Shown piece by piece: positions 22,601 through 33,498 of a stretch of DNA of 64,000 nucleotides. The stretch's first letter is position 1; each line of letters opens with the position of its first letter. Under the pieces are notes generated by a model. That model worked only from the letters and a program-made list of their open reading frames with translations, did not search any database and was not told where the DNA came from. Source of the DNA: Phymorhynchus buccinoides (Eukaryota; Mollusca; Gastropoda; Neogastropoda; Raphitomidae); the NCBI GenBank assembly GCA_017654935.2, contig CM065711.1, forward strand, positions 27,960,320 to 28,024,319. Reading direction: 5' to 3'. A program made the position numbers and the translations under genes.

Positions 22601-23229
22601 ATTAAAGAGATACTACATAACTATACAACCATTCCACACACAAGGGTTAACAATTAAAGAGATACTACATAACTATACAACCATTCCACACACAAGGGTT
22701 AACAATTAAAGAGATACTACATAACTATACAACCATTCCACACACAAGGGTTAACAATTAAAGAGATACTACATAACTATACAACCATTCCACACACAAG
22801 GGTTAACAATTAAAGAGATACTACATAACTATACAACCATTCCACACACAAGGGTTAACAATTAAAGAGATACTACATAACTATACAACCATTCCACACA
22901 CAAGGGTTAACAATTAAAGAGATACTACATAACTATACAACCATTCCACACACAAGGGTTAACAATTAAAGAGATACTACATAACTATACAACCATTCCA
23001 CACACAAGGGTTAACAATTAAAGAGACACTACATAACTATACAACCATTCCACACACAAGGGTTAACAATTAAAGAGATACTACATAACTATACAACCAT
23101 TCCACAACACAAGGGTTAACAATTAAAGAGATACTACATAACTATACAACCATTCCACACACAAGGGTTAACAATTAAAGAGACACTACATAACTATACA
23201 ACCATTCCACACACAAGGGTTAACAATTA
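16626..23229. repeat. 52-bp satellite array, about 127 units
   Basis: The unit is AGAGATACTACATAACTATA, CAACCATTCCACACACAAGG, GTTAACAATTAA. The array is nearly identical throughout. I count 21 units with T to C (AGAGACAC) and three with a one-base insertion (CACAACACAAGG, at about 17437, 17645 and 23107). It contains no spacer of unique sequence and no frame of note. It ends abruptly in GGGTTAACAATTACGGTGAT. Such homogeneity implies recent expansion or ongoing conversion. Confidence 0.98.
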
Positions 23230-23690
23230 CGGTGATTGTCAATAAAACCATATAAAATCTGCTGATGACAAAAAAATCCATTTTTGTTCTATGGTGGGGG
23301 GTTTTCTCGCCTCTTGTAATCTTGTTTAATTGCTTTTGTTGTGTCCTTTGCCCTGATTTAGATCGGGCAAAGGAGTCTTAGTTTGTCGCATTTAAAAAAA
23401 TGTTTTTTTATATCATTAAATTGGATTTTTTTTTAGACCATGCATTGTACTTGTGGGTATAGATGGTATAATATACGAAAGTAGATAGCATACATTTGTT
23501 TTTTAATAAATTTATGTTTGAAAATATTCTGTCATTTATTTGATTCGTTATTGGGATTGTTTTAATACTAGTAACAAAGCTGACTCTGTAATAAAATTTC
23601 GAGAAATGATGAGTTCCTGTTGGCATGGGTTTTTTGGTGTGTAGGTGTGTGTGTGTATTTGTGTGTGTGTATTTGTGTGTGTGAGAGAGA
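23230..23690. other. Satellite flank, unassigned
   Basis: AT-rich; a short inverted pair CTTTGCCCTGATTTAGATC / GATCGGGCAAAGGAG occurs at about 23347-23374. No exon recognised. Confidence 0.35.
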
Positions 23691-23693
23691 GAG

Positions 23694-24044
23694 GCGCCGT
23701 GGCCGGTTGGTTAGAGTCGCCGCTTGTAATCCAACAGGTTTGCGGGTGCGGTGGGTTCGAACCCGGCTGGTGACGGTGTTGTATCCTTGGGAAAGATACT
23801 TTACTCCTATTTCCTGGTCCTTCGGATGAGACCTAAAACCGAGGTCCCGTGTGCGAACGCACGCACAAAATCTTGCGCGCACGTTAAAGCCCATTCCACT
23901 ATTCGGTACGAGTAGGCCGTGTGTGCCGGTGGGATGGATGACACGAATTCACATAGCACGCGTCCTGTGCGCTATTAATGGTCTGAATGAAGACCGGTGA
24001 GTGCGGGGCAGGATAAACATCCCCAACTGGAAGAAGAAGAAGAG
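23694..24044 (+). mobile_element. Complete tRNA-derived SINE, about 350 bp
   Basis: The tRNA-related head has an A box (GTGGCCGGTTGGTTAGAG) and a B box (GGGTTCGAACCCGG at about 23755). A central block CTTGGGAAAGATACTTTACT and GGTCCTTCGGATGAGACC follows, then a 3' body (GTGTGCCGGTGGGATGGATG, GGGGCAGGATAAACATCCCC) and a GAAGAAGAAGAAG tail. Layout (tRNA head, conserved core, short repeat tail) is that of core-bearing SINE superfamilies known in molluscs; the exact superfamily is not settled. Its 3' end recurs at 55906-56040. Confidence 0.85.
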
Positions 24045-24227
24045 AGAACTGGTCATCTTCATTATACAAGGTGCAACATTCTTTGGTTGCACAGATATAT
24101 TCTATATTTGTAGGCCTATATGTCATTACATAGTATGAAGCGGTCGTTACAAGAGCGAATCATCTCTATATACACGTTTCAATGGCCTACATAGACTTAT
24201 TCTATACATATATACATATCATTATAT

Positions 24228-24642
24228 ACAGAAAAAGATAACAGCCGCACAAGCCAAACTTCCCACTCCACACAACTCTGTAGGACTAAAAAGTTGCATT
24301 TGAAATGCCGAATTGATGAAACTTTTCTGTATCTAATGTATGAATTTGTGAACTTCAGAAACAGTTAACGTTATAAAATATTCTGTGTTCCTTTTAAAAA
24401 ACATTAATATTTTATAACGTTAACTGTTTCTGAAGTTCACAAATTCATACATTAGATACAGAAAAGTTTCATCAATTCGGCATTTCAAATGCAACTTTTT
24501 AGTCCTACAGAGTTGTGTGGAGTGGGAAGTTTGGCTTGTGCGGCTGTTATCTTTTTCTGTATTATTTGATTCATCTGTCCTGCACAGCTCACCATCTGAT
24601 GGTGATCGTTGGTCTATAGGATTTATTTCTTAACTATATTCT
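24228..24642. repeat. Foldback repeat: inverted plus direct copy of repeat R
   Basis: Arms of about 155 bp (24228-24382 and 24406-24561) are almost perfect reverse complements around a 23-nt loop. Left arm start: CAGAAAAAGATAACAGCCGC; right arm end: GCGGCTGTTATCTTTTTCTG. The right copy continues to about 24642 (GGATTTATTTCTTAACTATAT). The same extended unit stands at 25144-25390. Confidence 0.9.
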
Positions 24643-25092
24643 TCCTCTTAGAGGACATCCTGACTGGCAGATCCCTAGGATGGCTTCCAACGTTTTGCCT
24701 CCACCATAGCATACTACTATTTTTATCCTTAATTTGGATATCACCTCAGTAGTTTGCCCTCTTTAGTCAGGTCTATTAGGTTTTTTGAAATTAAAATTTC
24801 AGAACATTATTATTTTGTTCATTTTACATAAGCTTTTTACTTTTTCTGGTTTAACTTTGTGCTGGTTTGCTTTTATTGTGGACTTTCGATCTGGTGCAAA
24901 GAGGACAACCTTTCTCTTGGGGAAGGTCTTCTAGCTCAGTTTGAATGTTCACTGTGGACATTCTTTGCAGGCCGATATGCAGACTGAAGAGTCTTTCTCA
25001 AAGACGAAACAGCTGTCTTTGCATAGGCACTGTCCCTCCCCCATTGGGAGAAAAAGTAAATCAGCACTTTATTTTTTTTAATTATTATTAAA

Positions 25093-25129
<37 letters not shown>

Positions 25130-25143
25130 TTTTAGTTTTTTTA
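24643..25143. other. Spacer between two direct copies of repeat R
   Basis: No coding motif recognised. It has an (AT)n tract at 25092-25124. Being bounded by direct copies of repeat R, it could be an element with R as its ends, but no further evidence supports that. Confidence 0.4.
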
Positions 25144-25390
25144 AAAGGAACACAGAATATTTTATAACGTTAACTGTTTCTGAAGTTCACAAATTCATAC
25201 ATTAGATACAGAAAAGTTTCATCAATTCGGCATTTCAAATGCAACTTTTTAGTCCTACAGAGTTGTGTGGAGTGGGAAGTTTGGCTTGTGCGGCTGTTAT
25301 CTTTCTGTATTATTTGATTCATCTGTCCTGCACAGCTCACCATCTGATGGTGATCGTTGGTCTATAGGATTTATTTCTTAACTATATATC
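25144..25390. repeat. Third copy of repeat R
   Basis: AAAAGGAACACAGAATATTT onwards matches the right arm at 24406-24642 (direct) and the left arm (inverted). It also matches the reverse of the 24383-24397 loop, showing that the loop belongs to the repeat unit. It ends in CTTAACTATAT, where the 82-bp array begins. Confidence 0.85.
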
Positions 25391-27190
25391 ATTATATATA
25401 TATCATTACATAGTGTGTAACGGTCTTACAAGAGCGGATCATCTCTATCTACACGTTTTTATGGCTTACAGAGACTTATTCTATGCATTTATATATCATT
25501 ACATAGTGTGTAACGGTCGTTACAAGAGCGAATTATCTCCATTTTCACGTTTAAAGGGCTTGCACAGACATATTCTATATTTGTAATATGTCATTACATA
25601 GTGTGTAACGGTCGTTACCTCTATTTACACGTTTTAAAGGGATTACAGAGACTTATTCTATACATGTATTGGTCATTACATAGTGTGTAACGGTCGTTAC
25701 CTCTATTTACACGTTTTAAAGGGATTACAGAGACTTATTCTATACATGTATTGGTCATTACATAGTGTGTAACGGTCGTTACCTCTGTTTACACGTTTTA
25801 AAGGGACTACAGAGACTTATTCTATACATGTATTGGTCATTACATAGTGTGTAACGGTCGTTACCTCTGTTTACACGTTTTAAAGGGACTACAGAGACTT
25901 ATTCTATACATGTATTGGTCATTACATAGTGTGTGACGGTCGTTACCTCTGTTTACACGTTTTAAAGGGATTACAGAGACTTATTCTATACATGTATTGG
26001 TCATTACATAGTGTGTAACGGTCGTTACCTCTATTTACACGTTTTAAAGGGATTACAGAGACTTATTCTATACATGTATTGGTCATTACATAGTGTGTAA
26101 CGGTCGTTACCTCTATTTACACGTTTTAAAGGGATTACAGAGACTTATTCTATACATGTATTGGTCATTACATAGTGTGTGACGGTCGTTACCTCTATCT
26201 ACACGTTTTAAAGGGCTTACAGAGACTTGTTCTATGCATGTATTGGTCATTACATAGTGTGTAACGGTCGTTACCTCTACACGTTTTAAAGGGCTTACAG
26301 AGACTTGTTCTATGCATGTATTGGTCATTACATAGTGTGTAACGGTCGTTACCTCTATTTACACGTTTTAAAGGGCTTACAGAGACTTATTCTATACATG
26401 TATTGGTCATTACATAGTGTGTAACGGTCGTTACCTCTACACGTTTTAAAGGGCTTACAGAGACTTGTTCTATGCATGTATTGGTCATTACATAGTGTGT
26501 GACGGTCGTTACCTCTGTTTACACGTTTTAAAGGGATTACAGAGACTTATTCTATACATGTATTGGTCATTACATAGTGTGTAACGGTCGTTACCTCTAC
26601 ACGTTTTAAAGGGCTTACAGAGACTTGTTCTATGCATGTATTGGTCATTACATAGTGTGTAACGGTCGTTACCTCTATCTACACGTTTTAAAGGGCTTAC
26701 AGAGACTTGTTCTATGCATGTATTGGTCATTACATAGTGTGTAACGGTCGTTACCTCTACACGTTTTAAAGGGCTTACAGAGACTTGTTCTATGCATGTA
26801 TTGGTCATTACATAGTGTGTAACGGTCGTTACCTCTACACGTTTTAAAGGGCTTACAGAGACTTGTTCTATGCATGTATTGGTCATTACATAGTGTGTAA
26901 CGGTCGTTACCTCTACACGTTTTAAAGGGCTTACAGAGACTTGTTCTATGCATGTATTGGTCATTACATAGTGTGTAACAGTCGTTACCTCTACACGTTT
27001 TAAAGGGCTTACAGAGACTTGTTCTATGCATGTGTTGGTCATTACATAGTGTGTAACTGTCGTTACACAGTGCGTAACGGTCGTTACAAGAGCGAATTAC
27101 TCTCTATTTACACGTTTTCAGGGCTTACAGGGTCATAGTCTATAATAGTAACGGTCGTTACACTGTACGTAACGGTCGCTACAACAGAGG
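25391..27190. repeat. 82/78-bp tandem array with GTAACGGTCGTTAC
   Basis: Over 20 units built of GGTCATTACATAGTGTGTAA, CGGTCGTTACCTCT, ACACGTTTTAAAGGG and TTACAGAGACTTRTTCTAT. Two lengths coexist: 82 bp (CTCTATTTACACG) and 78 bp (CTCTACACG). Each unit has an inverted repeat GTAACG-GT-CGTTAC. Units on the left are more diverged (25391-25600). Frames of 26 residues per 78-bp unit on the minus strand are repeat artefacts. Confidence 0.95.
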
Positions 27191-27795
27191 TTTGGGTCTT
27201 ATGCTTTGCAACGTGTTAAGTCTGCTCTGAAAACCCACTACTTCAAACTGCAGCTGCAGAGTACATCTAAAACTTAGAAATATTGTCAGCCACTCTATTT
27301 GTCCATCTTGTTATGTGTATGTGTGTCATCACGTGTTCTGTGTGTGTGTGTGTGCGCGCACGCACGCGCGCGTGCGTATGTGTGCGTGCGTGCGCGCACG
27401 TGTGTGTGTGGTGTATGTGTGCGTGCGCATGTTTGTGTTGTGTGTATGCGTTCATGTAGGCCCCTATATGAATGAGTGCATGTATGCATGGTGTGTGTGC
27501 GTGCGTGTGTATGTGTGTGTGTGTGACTGTGCGTGTGCTGGTTGTGTGTGTGTTGCTTTTATGTGTTTGTTGTAGTGAATACTATACTGTTATTTCATGC
27601 TTGTGAATTGTGTGACAATGCATATGTGCATGTTTACCGGCCAAACGAAGTCTGACCGGCATTGTTTTGTCTGCTCAAGTTATTGGAATTTTGTTTCATG
27701 TTTTTATTCCATTTCAATTATGTGTGAAGTGCCCTGTAGCCTGCATAGTAGGATGGGCGCTATATAAATCTTCCTCATTATTATTTATTATTATT
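27184..27795 (+). pseudogene. Non-LTR retrotransposon 3' end
   Basis: A frame at about 27190-27276 reads ALQRVKSALKTHYFKLQLQ and a stop. It resembles the extreme C-terminus of reverse transcriptases of Jockey/CR1-related LINEs (...F-K-x-A-L-K-T-H-x-F). After a TG-rich 3'UTR it closes with GGGCGCTATATAAAT and ATTATTATTATT, the LINE 3' terminus also seen at 49268 and 63045-63070. Everything 5' of this is missing (5' truncation). Confidence 0.7.
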
Positions 27796-28156
27796 ATGGA
27801 GTGAAAGCGTGTGTAAATGAATTATTGTATGAGTGTGTGCGTGTGTGCATGCACTCTCACCTCTAATCCACGTAGTCCTTGATGATATTAACCTGCAGTG
27901 TGTGTGTGCGTGTGTGTGTGGGGGGGGGGGAGGGAGGGCGAGAGAGATTACCCGCCCATGCGCTTTTTACCCCGTCTTCCCCTACATGTATTTTGCCGTA
28001 TTAACAGTCTCACTTATTTTTAATGTTTATATTCATTGATACTTGTCTTCATGTTGATTGTTCTTGGCTTGTCTTTAATGTGTATGTTTATCTGTATGTT
28101 AGTGTTTAGGCCTTTGTTCAGCGCTGCAAAGGGAGTTAAGCACTCTATAAATAACC

Positions 28157-28189
<33 letters not shown>

Positions 28190-28190
28190 A
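27796..28190 (+). mobile_element. Second LINE-type 3' tail
   Basis: It ends in GTTAAGCACTCTATAAATAA, CCAGTATTATTATTATT, similar in plan to the preceding LINE tail. The upstream part has a TG and poly-G tract and no coding trace. Confidence 0.45.
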
Positions 28191-28345
28191 GAAACTGGCA
28201 ATGATAAATATATAATTTGTTATGCTATTTGGGGCTTATTTCAGCTACTAAAACGTATTTGGAGCAATTTCTGGGAAAAGATTGCTGATCTGCAGTATCC
28301 AATGGGATTTCGTGTAACCAAAACCAGTTCACTAGTTGATTTTCA

Positions 28346-28487
28346 TGATAGAATGCCAGTTAACTGACTTTCTTTGACCGGAAGCGGAAATTTATATCAG
28401 TTAGCTAGTTAACTGGAATAAGAAAGTCCACTTAACTACTTAACTGGTATATTAAAGCCAGTTAAGTAGCTAACTGGCATTTTATCA
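28346..28487. mobile_element. Small palindromic MITE (AATGCCAGTTAACTG)
   Basis: TGATAGAATGCCAGTTAACTG and AGCTAACTGGCATTTTATCA (inverted) form the ends. The middle repeats TTAACTGG/CCAGTTAA words. No target duplication established. Confidence 0.6.
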
Positions 28488-28989
28488 CGTTTGAGCCCCA
28501 TACAAGTACCCGTTCAAACGATGATGAAACATTGCACAAGAACAGTCGCGTTGACATTATTCACGCATGCGCATTGTGTCAAAGTCGTCGATTCAAAGCG
28601 AGGCTCTTCCGGGGCAGAAACAAAAAGTCTAAAAAGAAAGCCTACTTTCACTTGTGTGAGTTGTGACAGGCGAACGCGACAAATGCGGTTCAAATTCATG
28701 GTGTGACGGTTACTGCAGCTCCGAGTTTTAACGTTTTATTTTTATTTTGGCTATTACAAATTCCCGGGTAATGTATTTTCTCTCTGCGCTCATTAATTTT
28801 GTAAGTTGTAAATTTTCTGTTTAGCACTGTGTAAAATCGTGCGAGCTTTGAGTGTCGTGTTAAAAACCCAATCAAGTGGTTATGTGGGTTCGTTGAGTTG
28901 AAGGTAATTACCGGAAGCCGGAAAAGCTTCGCTCCCCGAAAACGTCACATTCTTTTATCGTTTGTTATTTTACAATATTTTTCTGAGAG

Positions 28990-29020
<31 letters not shown>

Positions 29021-29318
29021 TATCTGAGTGGGTTGATATAGTGGTCGTGTGCTTGTGATATAACAGAGAGGATGGTTGGACATCAAGGGTGAACTTAGGT
29101 CTGTATTGTTGTGGCAACTACTTTCACTTTGCTAGGCGAATAGGTGCCATAAATAACTTTGGTAAAAAAGGGAGTTAATTTACGAGAAGTTCCTTCCCCT
29201 TATTTATTTCACTATATCCTCTCTATTAGCCTCACTATTTCATATTTTTAGACATTTAGTATTTATTAAGTTTGGGGGTTAAAAGGGTTTTTTAAAAGCA
29301 AGACAGTACTTGTGGCGG
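28488..29318. other. Unassigned sequence with a GA microsatellite
   Basis: Holds an ATG-initiated frame at 28491-28706 without known motifs and a (GA)n run at 28995-29020. No splice-supported exon was seen. Confidence 0.3.
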
Positions 29319-29515
29319 TGCCATAGCCGATGAGGTTTAACCGAGGCGTGGTCACCGCTACAGCTATCTGTATTAATTTTAAAAATCGGGAGTTTACTGG
29401 TTTCGTACTGCCTCCGGGCATTGCCTCCAGTATTGTTCCCACCATATTTGTATTTACAAATGTCCCATATGTGTCTGATTCAGACCAAGAGGACGTAAAA
29501 CTCCATTTTCCTTCC
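29319..29515 (+). mobile_element. Repeat Y, near-complete copy
   Basis: Runs from GTGCCATAGCCGATGAGGTTTA (first 20 shared) through GTTTACTGG and CGGGCATTGCCTCCAG to CCCATATGTGTCTG and GACGTAAAAC. This is the best uninterrupted copy and can serve as reference for the interrupted ones at 2.1 and 11.7 kb. Confidence 0.75.
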
Positions 29516-30251
29516 ATTAAGTTTGGGGGCATTTGCTCAGTTACTTGTTTATGATTTGTTTTGGCAATTGCTCAGTTTCTTGTCATTGCCGGGAGCGCAG
29601 ATGCGTCTTGCTGCTGAGCACATAACAGCTGTGCCCAAGTTCAGACGCTCAGGATTTTTTGATTTTTTTAAAATCAAACTTCTTATGGTGAACGTGTCAT
29701 ATTGTGGGTATATGAATTAACAGTATGATTAAAAAAAATAAAAAATCTAGAGCGTTAAGACGCTAGACCACCAGCCGCGTGACAGCATTATCAGGTCCAG
29801 TGACCTTGACCTTTGACATATGACCTTGATTTCTTAACTTGGTCTAGATATCTTAGTACCTAGTACTTATCCGCAAGCAAAATGTGAGTGTCCTAGGTCC
29901 CTGCGGTCAAACGTCATCGTGCCAGGTGCTCTGCAGCATTTTCGGCTCGAGTGACCTTGACCTTTGACCTATGACCTTCATTTTTTAAACGGTCATTTGC
30001 AACCACGCATTTTTGACACATTTGTTATTTGTTAAGGTGTTTTTTTACAATAATTGCTCAGTTCCTTGTCAGTGGAGTGCAGATGCGTCATGCTTCTGTT
30101 ATATGTGCCCAAATTTCACCCGCTCGGGAACTTATCTGCCGCCCGGCGATCCGCTTGTGTTTGTTGGTTGTTGTTGTTTATTTATTATTTTTTGATATAA
30201 GAAATATAGGCGATGATTAATGTATGACTAGAAAGGGGGATTGCGTTCCGC
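29516..30251. other. Repeat X fragments and nuclear-receptor-like half-sites
   Basis: Reverse fragments of repeat X lie at about 29570-29640 (GCGCAGATGCGTCTTGCTGC) and 30058-30125 (GTGCAGATGCGTCATGC). Two clusters of TGACCTTGACCTTTGAC lie at 29810-29835 and 29951-29983. No exon. Confidence 0.5.
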
Positions 30252-30371
30252 TTAAAGACCCCCCACGTTACGCCTCTTATGCTTGGGAGGTTCCTTAAGA
30301 TTTCTTACTAGCTATAAGAGGGAAAACACGTGAAAATCATTATTTTGACACGTGACGTGGTGGGTCTTTAA
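30252..30371. mobile_element. TTAA MITE family C, solo copy
   Basis: TTAAAGACCCCCCACGTTAC to CACGTGACGTGGTGGGTC then TTTAA. It matches the innermost element of the nest at 12693-12822 and here stands alone. Confidence 0.85.
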
Positions 30372-30779
30372 AGGTGTCATCGTAATATGACGTCAATTTG
30401 TGGATCTCCAGTTCAATATTGGAAAAGAATGAGATCACCAGCATCTGTTAAAATGTTTCTACTTCCACTGTGCCAACTCTCTGGTTTGTAACTGAAAGCG
30501 TTTTCTAGATGCAAACGGATTTCTGAAGACTGTGACACATTGGTCATTGCGTTCCGGTACGGGTCAGTGCGTACCTTAGATGCAGGCCATCGCGTTCTGG
30601 CTCTAAAAACCGAACTTTCAACTTAAAGTGAGTTCTTTTCAAATGATAAGAATATGTAAACATTCAGTTTTCTTTTACTGTCAAAAATACTTACTGTTTT
30701 TGTTTTTTTAGATTTTTCTAAATCTAAAATATGTGTTCTGAGTGAAAAGGTCTAGATATTGTTTGTCGATTTATATTTA
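30372..30779. other. Unassigned sequence
   Basis: AT-rich upstream flank of the Helitron-like element and of the J-domain gene. No promoter elements could be assigned. Confidence 0.3.
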
Positions 30780-31484
30780 CTAGCGCAACGCCGAGTACCA
30801 GTAACGCCTAGTAACGGTAACGCCTAGTAACGGTAACGCCTAGTAACGGTAACGCCAAGTACTGATAACGCTGAGTACAGCAAATTTGAAACGATTCGGT
30901 TAAGAAACGGCGGAGTTATAAGGCCCCGTTTCCCGTTGGCGCTGCTCTGAAAGTGATGCGCTCTCCCTGGTAACGGTAAGGCCTAGTAACGGTAACACCA
31001 AGTACTGGTAACGCTGAGTACAGCAAATTTGAAGCGATTCAGTTAAGAAACGGCAGAGTTATAAGGCCCCGTTTCCCGTTGGCGCTGCTCTGAGAGTGAC
31101 GCGCTCTCCCGATTCTCTTCAAATTTCCTGCCAGGCTTTGCCCCGGACATAGCAAGCCTGACAGCAAATTGGAAGCGATTCGGTTAAGAAACGGCGGAGT
31201 TATTTGTGAAAAGGTGAAGCGGCGCATAGCGCACGCGTTTCTGAACCGGCCCAGAAACGCCAGAGATACGGGCACCGAGAGGCCGGCGGATGCGCGTTTC
31301 GCGCATTTGCGAAACCGCGCAAATGATACGGCCGCCTCGGTTGCCGTTACCATTGCCATCGCCCTGTTAGGGCTCACAGCAAATTTGAAGCGAATCGGTC
31401 GAAAAACGGCGGAGTTATAAGGCCCGTTTTGTGTTTCACACACACACACACACACACACGGACACTTGCTAAACTACTATATGA
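30780..31484 (-). mobile_element. Helitron-like non-autonomous element, copy A
   Basis: Read on the minus strand it begins A|TCATATAGTAG and ends GCGTTGCGCTAG|T, fitting the Helitron rule (5' TC, 3' CTRR, insertion between A and T). The interior carries (GTGTG)n, CTTATAACTCCGCCGTTT, CGAATCGCTTCAAATTTGCT and 16-bp repeats of GTAACGCCTAGTAACG. A 3-4 bp hairpin (GCG-TTG-CGC) sits directly before the 3' AG, weaker than usual. No Rep/helicase. Confidence 0.65.
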
Positions 31485-31535
31485 TTAATTTCTTCTCTTC
31501 TTTTTTGTGTTAAAGCAGAGCACTAGCTAACAACG

Positions 31536-31608
31536 ATGGATCCCAGGTATTGGAGCCAGAAAGACTACTACTGTTCTCTCCTCGGGGTGGACCCTTCCGC
31601 TTCACAGG
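31536..31608 (+). CDS. J-domain protein, first coding exon
   Basis: ATG at 31536 opens MDPRYWSQKDYYCSLLGVDP and SASQ, then the donor GGTAAGC with exon end at 31608 in phase 1. D-Y-Y-x-x-L-L-G-V is helix I of a J domain. The ATG follows an acceptor-like TTTTGTGTTAAAGCAG (about 31506-31518), so a 5'UTR exon probably lies upstream. Joined through 32304, 35158, 40632, 40981 and 41980, the six exons add to 1308 nt (435 residues plus stop), all phases agreeing. Known: J proteins stimulate Hsp70 ATPase through the HPD motif. I do not recognise the orthologue; the J domain resembles the DNAJC12 type in helix I. Confidence 0.8.
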
Positions 31609-32303
31609 GTAAGCTTAAGTCAGTAGTTCCCCCACCTTCTGGAAAAAAACAAAAAAGCACACCACTTTCTCTCTAAATATAAATATACACCACAGTTTTC
31701 CCCCTTGTTGTTTTTTCTGTTGTTTTGAATGCTAATAATTATCATCACAAATACCAATGGATTGGTGTGTGTGTGTGCGTGTCTGTACACGCGATTGTGA
31801 GGAAGCCGTTGACCATAGACCACTATAACATTATATATTCTTGATCAACATCGCTTAACCTAAACAGATCCTGAATTTTAAGCCTCCAGTATGAACCTCC
31901 GCCAAGGAAGACTCAAAAATAGATTCAACCTGCCTTCTGTGCTAAAGGAAGGGAAGCAACCATTCTAAAGGTTAAAAATCTGTGCATTATCGTAGTTGCC
32001 TCCCTTAGACTGTTTGTGTGTGTGCGCGCGCGTGTGTGCGTGTCCGTTCGCGCATGTGTGTGTGTGTGCGCGTGTGTGTGTGTGCCAGGTAAAAACTGCT
32101 GCGAAGCATAGCGAGAGGGGCGAAGCTGCTAGAATAATATACTGATACTTTGCAGCATTGCTGATTTTAGTCTTTGTTTGTGTTTTTCTTGTATGCGAGG
32201 TTTAGTTGTTATATTTTGCTAAAAATTACAAACAATTATTGCGGGAGTGAAAGGGTTAAAATATAATAAGGTTGGTTTTTTATACTATTTTTTTAATTTG
32301 CAG
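31609..32303 (+). other. J-domain gene intron 1
   Basis: It starts GTAAGC and ends TTTTTTAATTTGCAG. It contains a fragment of repeat X (TAGTTCCCCCACCTTCTGG near 31623) and TG/CG-rich microsatellites at about 32012-32085. The word GTGAAAGGGTTAA near 32247 is a lone family A MITE end. Confidence 0.6.
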
Positions 32304-32362
32304 ATCTAGACGAGATCAAAAAAGCGTACAAGGTGAAGGCGTTGCAGCTCCATCCGGATAAG
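32304..32362 (+). CDS. J-domain protein, exon 2 with the HPD motif
   Basis: The exon enters with two bases completing Asp and reads LDEIKKAYKVKALQLHPDK, then the donor GTAAAA. It forms helix II of the J domain and the loop with the invariant His-Pro-Asp that contacts Hsp70. Lysines on helix II are typical. It ends in phase 0. Confidence 0.9.
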
Positions 32363-32385
32363 GTAAAACGATGAATTATTTCCAG

Positions 32386-32652
32386 CAGGGGCTGGCCAAA
32401 ACTACTAGCCTGGTAGCCCATGGCTAGTACAAAAAATCTGTGGGCGAGTAGATTTCAAAAGTCTAGCCCGATGGGCGACTGTGAATTTCAGTACTGCATG
32501 GCCCTGCCTTCTTTTACTAGTCTCCCCACACCATCTCTCCCTTCCAACCCACTATCAAACTAGCAAGCTCAGCTGTCTGCTAAGATAACAACACGCCAGC
32601 ACTGCTACTGAAAATAAAGGAAAGGCAGCCTCCTCAGTCTCCTCCTCCTCCC

Positions 32653-32693
<41 letters not shown>

Positions 32694-32903
32694 CACCTCT
32701 CTCCCCCTGTCATTTATCTTTATTTTTCTTCTTTCTTTCCCGCTCTCTTTTTCTCTCTCTCTCTCTCTTTTCTCCCTCTCTCCCCTGTGTGTGTGTACGT
32801 GTGTTTTCTTCGGGCTGGTGAAAATGTGTTTTGGGTGAGTAAAATGTTTCAGTTACTCACCCGGAAAGGGCGAGTTAAATTTGTTAGAGTTTGACCAACC
32901 CTG
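32386..32903. mobile_element. hAT-like MITE in intron 2
   Basis: The tips CAGGGGCTGGCCAAAACTAC and GAGTTTGACCAACCCTG are inverted (CAGGG...CCCTG). It contains (CT)n and TG tracts. Internal inverted parts (GGGCGAGTAGATTT and GTTACTCACCCGG) suggest a longer imperfect fold. Target duplication unclear. It starts only 24 bp after the exon 2 donor. Confidence 0.6.
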
Positions 32904-32991
32904 TTTTGTACTAACTTGTATTGTATTGTACTGTATTAAATTGTTCATTTTGATAAGGTAAAGCAATGTATTGCACTGTACTGTGTTATCA

Positions 32992-33498
32992 TCATATAGT
33001 AAAAAGCCAACTGTCCGTGTGTGTGTGTGTCTGTGTGTGTGTCTGAAACACAAAACGGACCTTATAACTCCGCCGTTTTTCGACCGAATCGCTTCAAATT
33101 TGCTGTGAACCCTAACGGGGCGATGGCAACGGCAACCGAGGCGGCCATGTCATTTGCGCGGTTTCGCAAATACGCGAAACCCCCATCCGCCGGCCTCTCG
33201 GCGCCTGTATCTCCGCCGTTTCTGGGCCGATTGCCTTCGAATTTGGCAGGTAGATGGCCGAGGACGGTGACTATCAGTGTACCAAACCGGAAGCGAATCG
33301 GTTCAGAAACGCGCGCGCTATACGACTCTGCCATTTCTTAACTGAATCGCTTCAAATTTGCTGTACTCAGCGTTACCAGTACTTGGCGTTACCGTTACTA
33401 GGCGTTACCAGTACGGTGCATTGCCAGTACTAGGCGTTGCGCTACCGTTACTAGGCGTTACCGTTACTAGGCGTTACTGGTACTCAGCGTTGCGCTAG
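32992..33498 (+). mobile_element. Helitron-like element, copy B
   Basis: Begins A|TCATATAGTAAAAAGCCAA and ends CAGCGTTGCGCTAG. The interior matches copy A in reverse. Its CTAG end joins directly to the TC start of copy C, giving a head-to-tail tandem with no spacer. Confidence 0.65.

Noticed and set aside
16626..23229. Possible CRISPR-like array
   Set aside because: 52-bp units are contiguous with no unique spacers, and the organism is a eukaryote.
23694..23770. Functional tRNA gene
   Set aside because: A and B boxes exist but the arms do not fold as a tRNA, and a SINE body and tail follow.
26113..27042. Repeat-protein gene on the minus strand (26-residue units)
   Set aside because: Frame exists only where the unit is 78 bp; it breaks in 82-bp patches and has no splice or promoter evidence.
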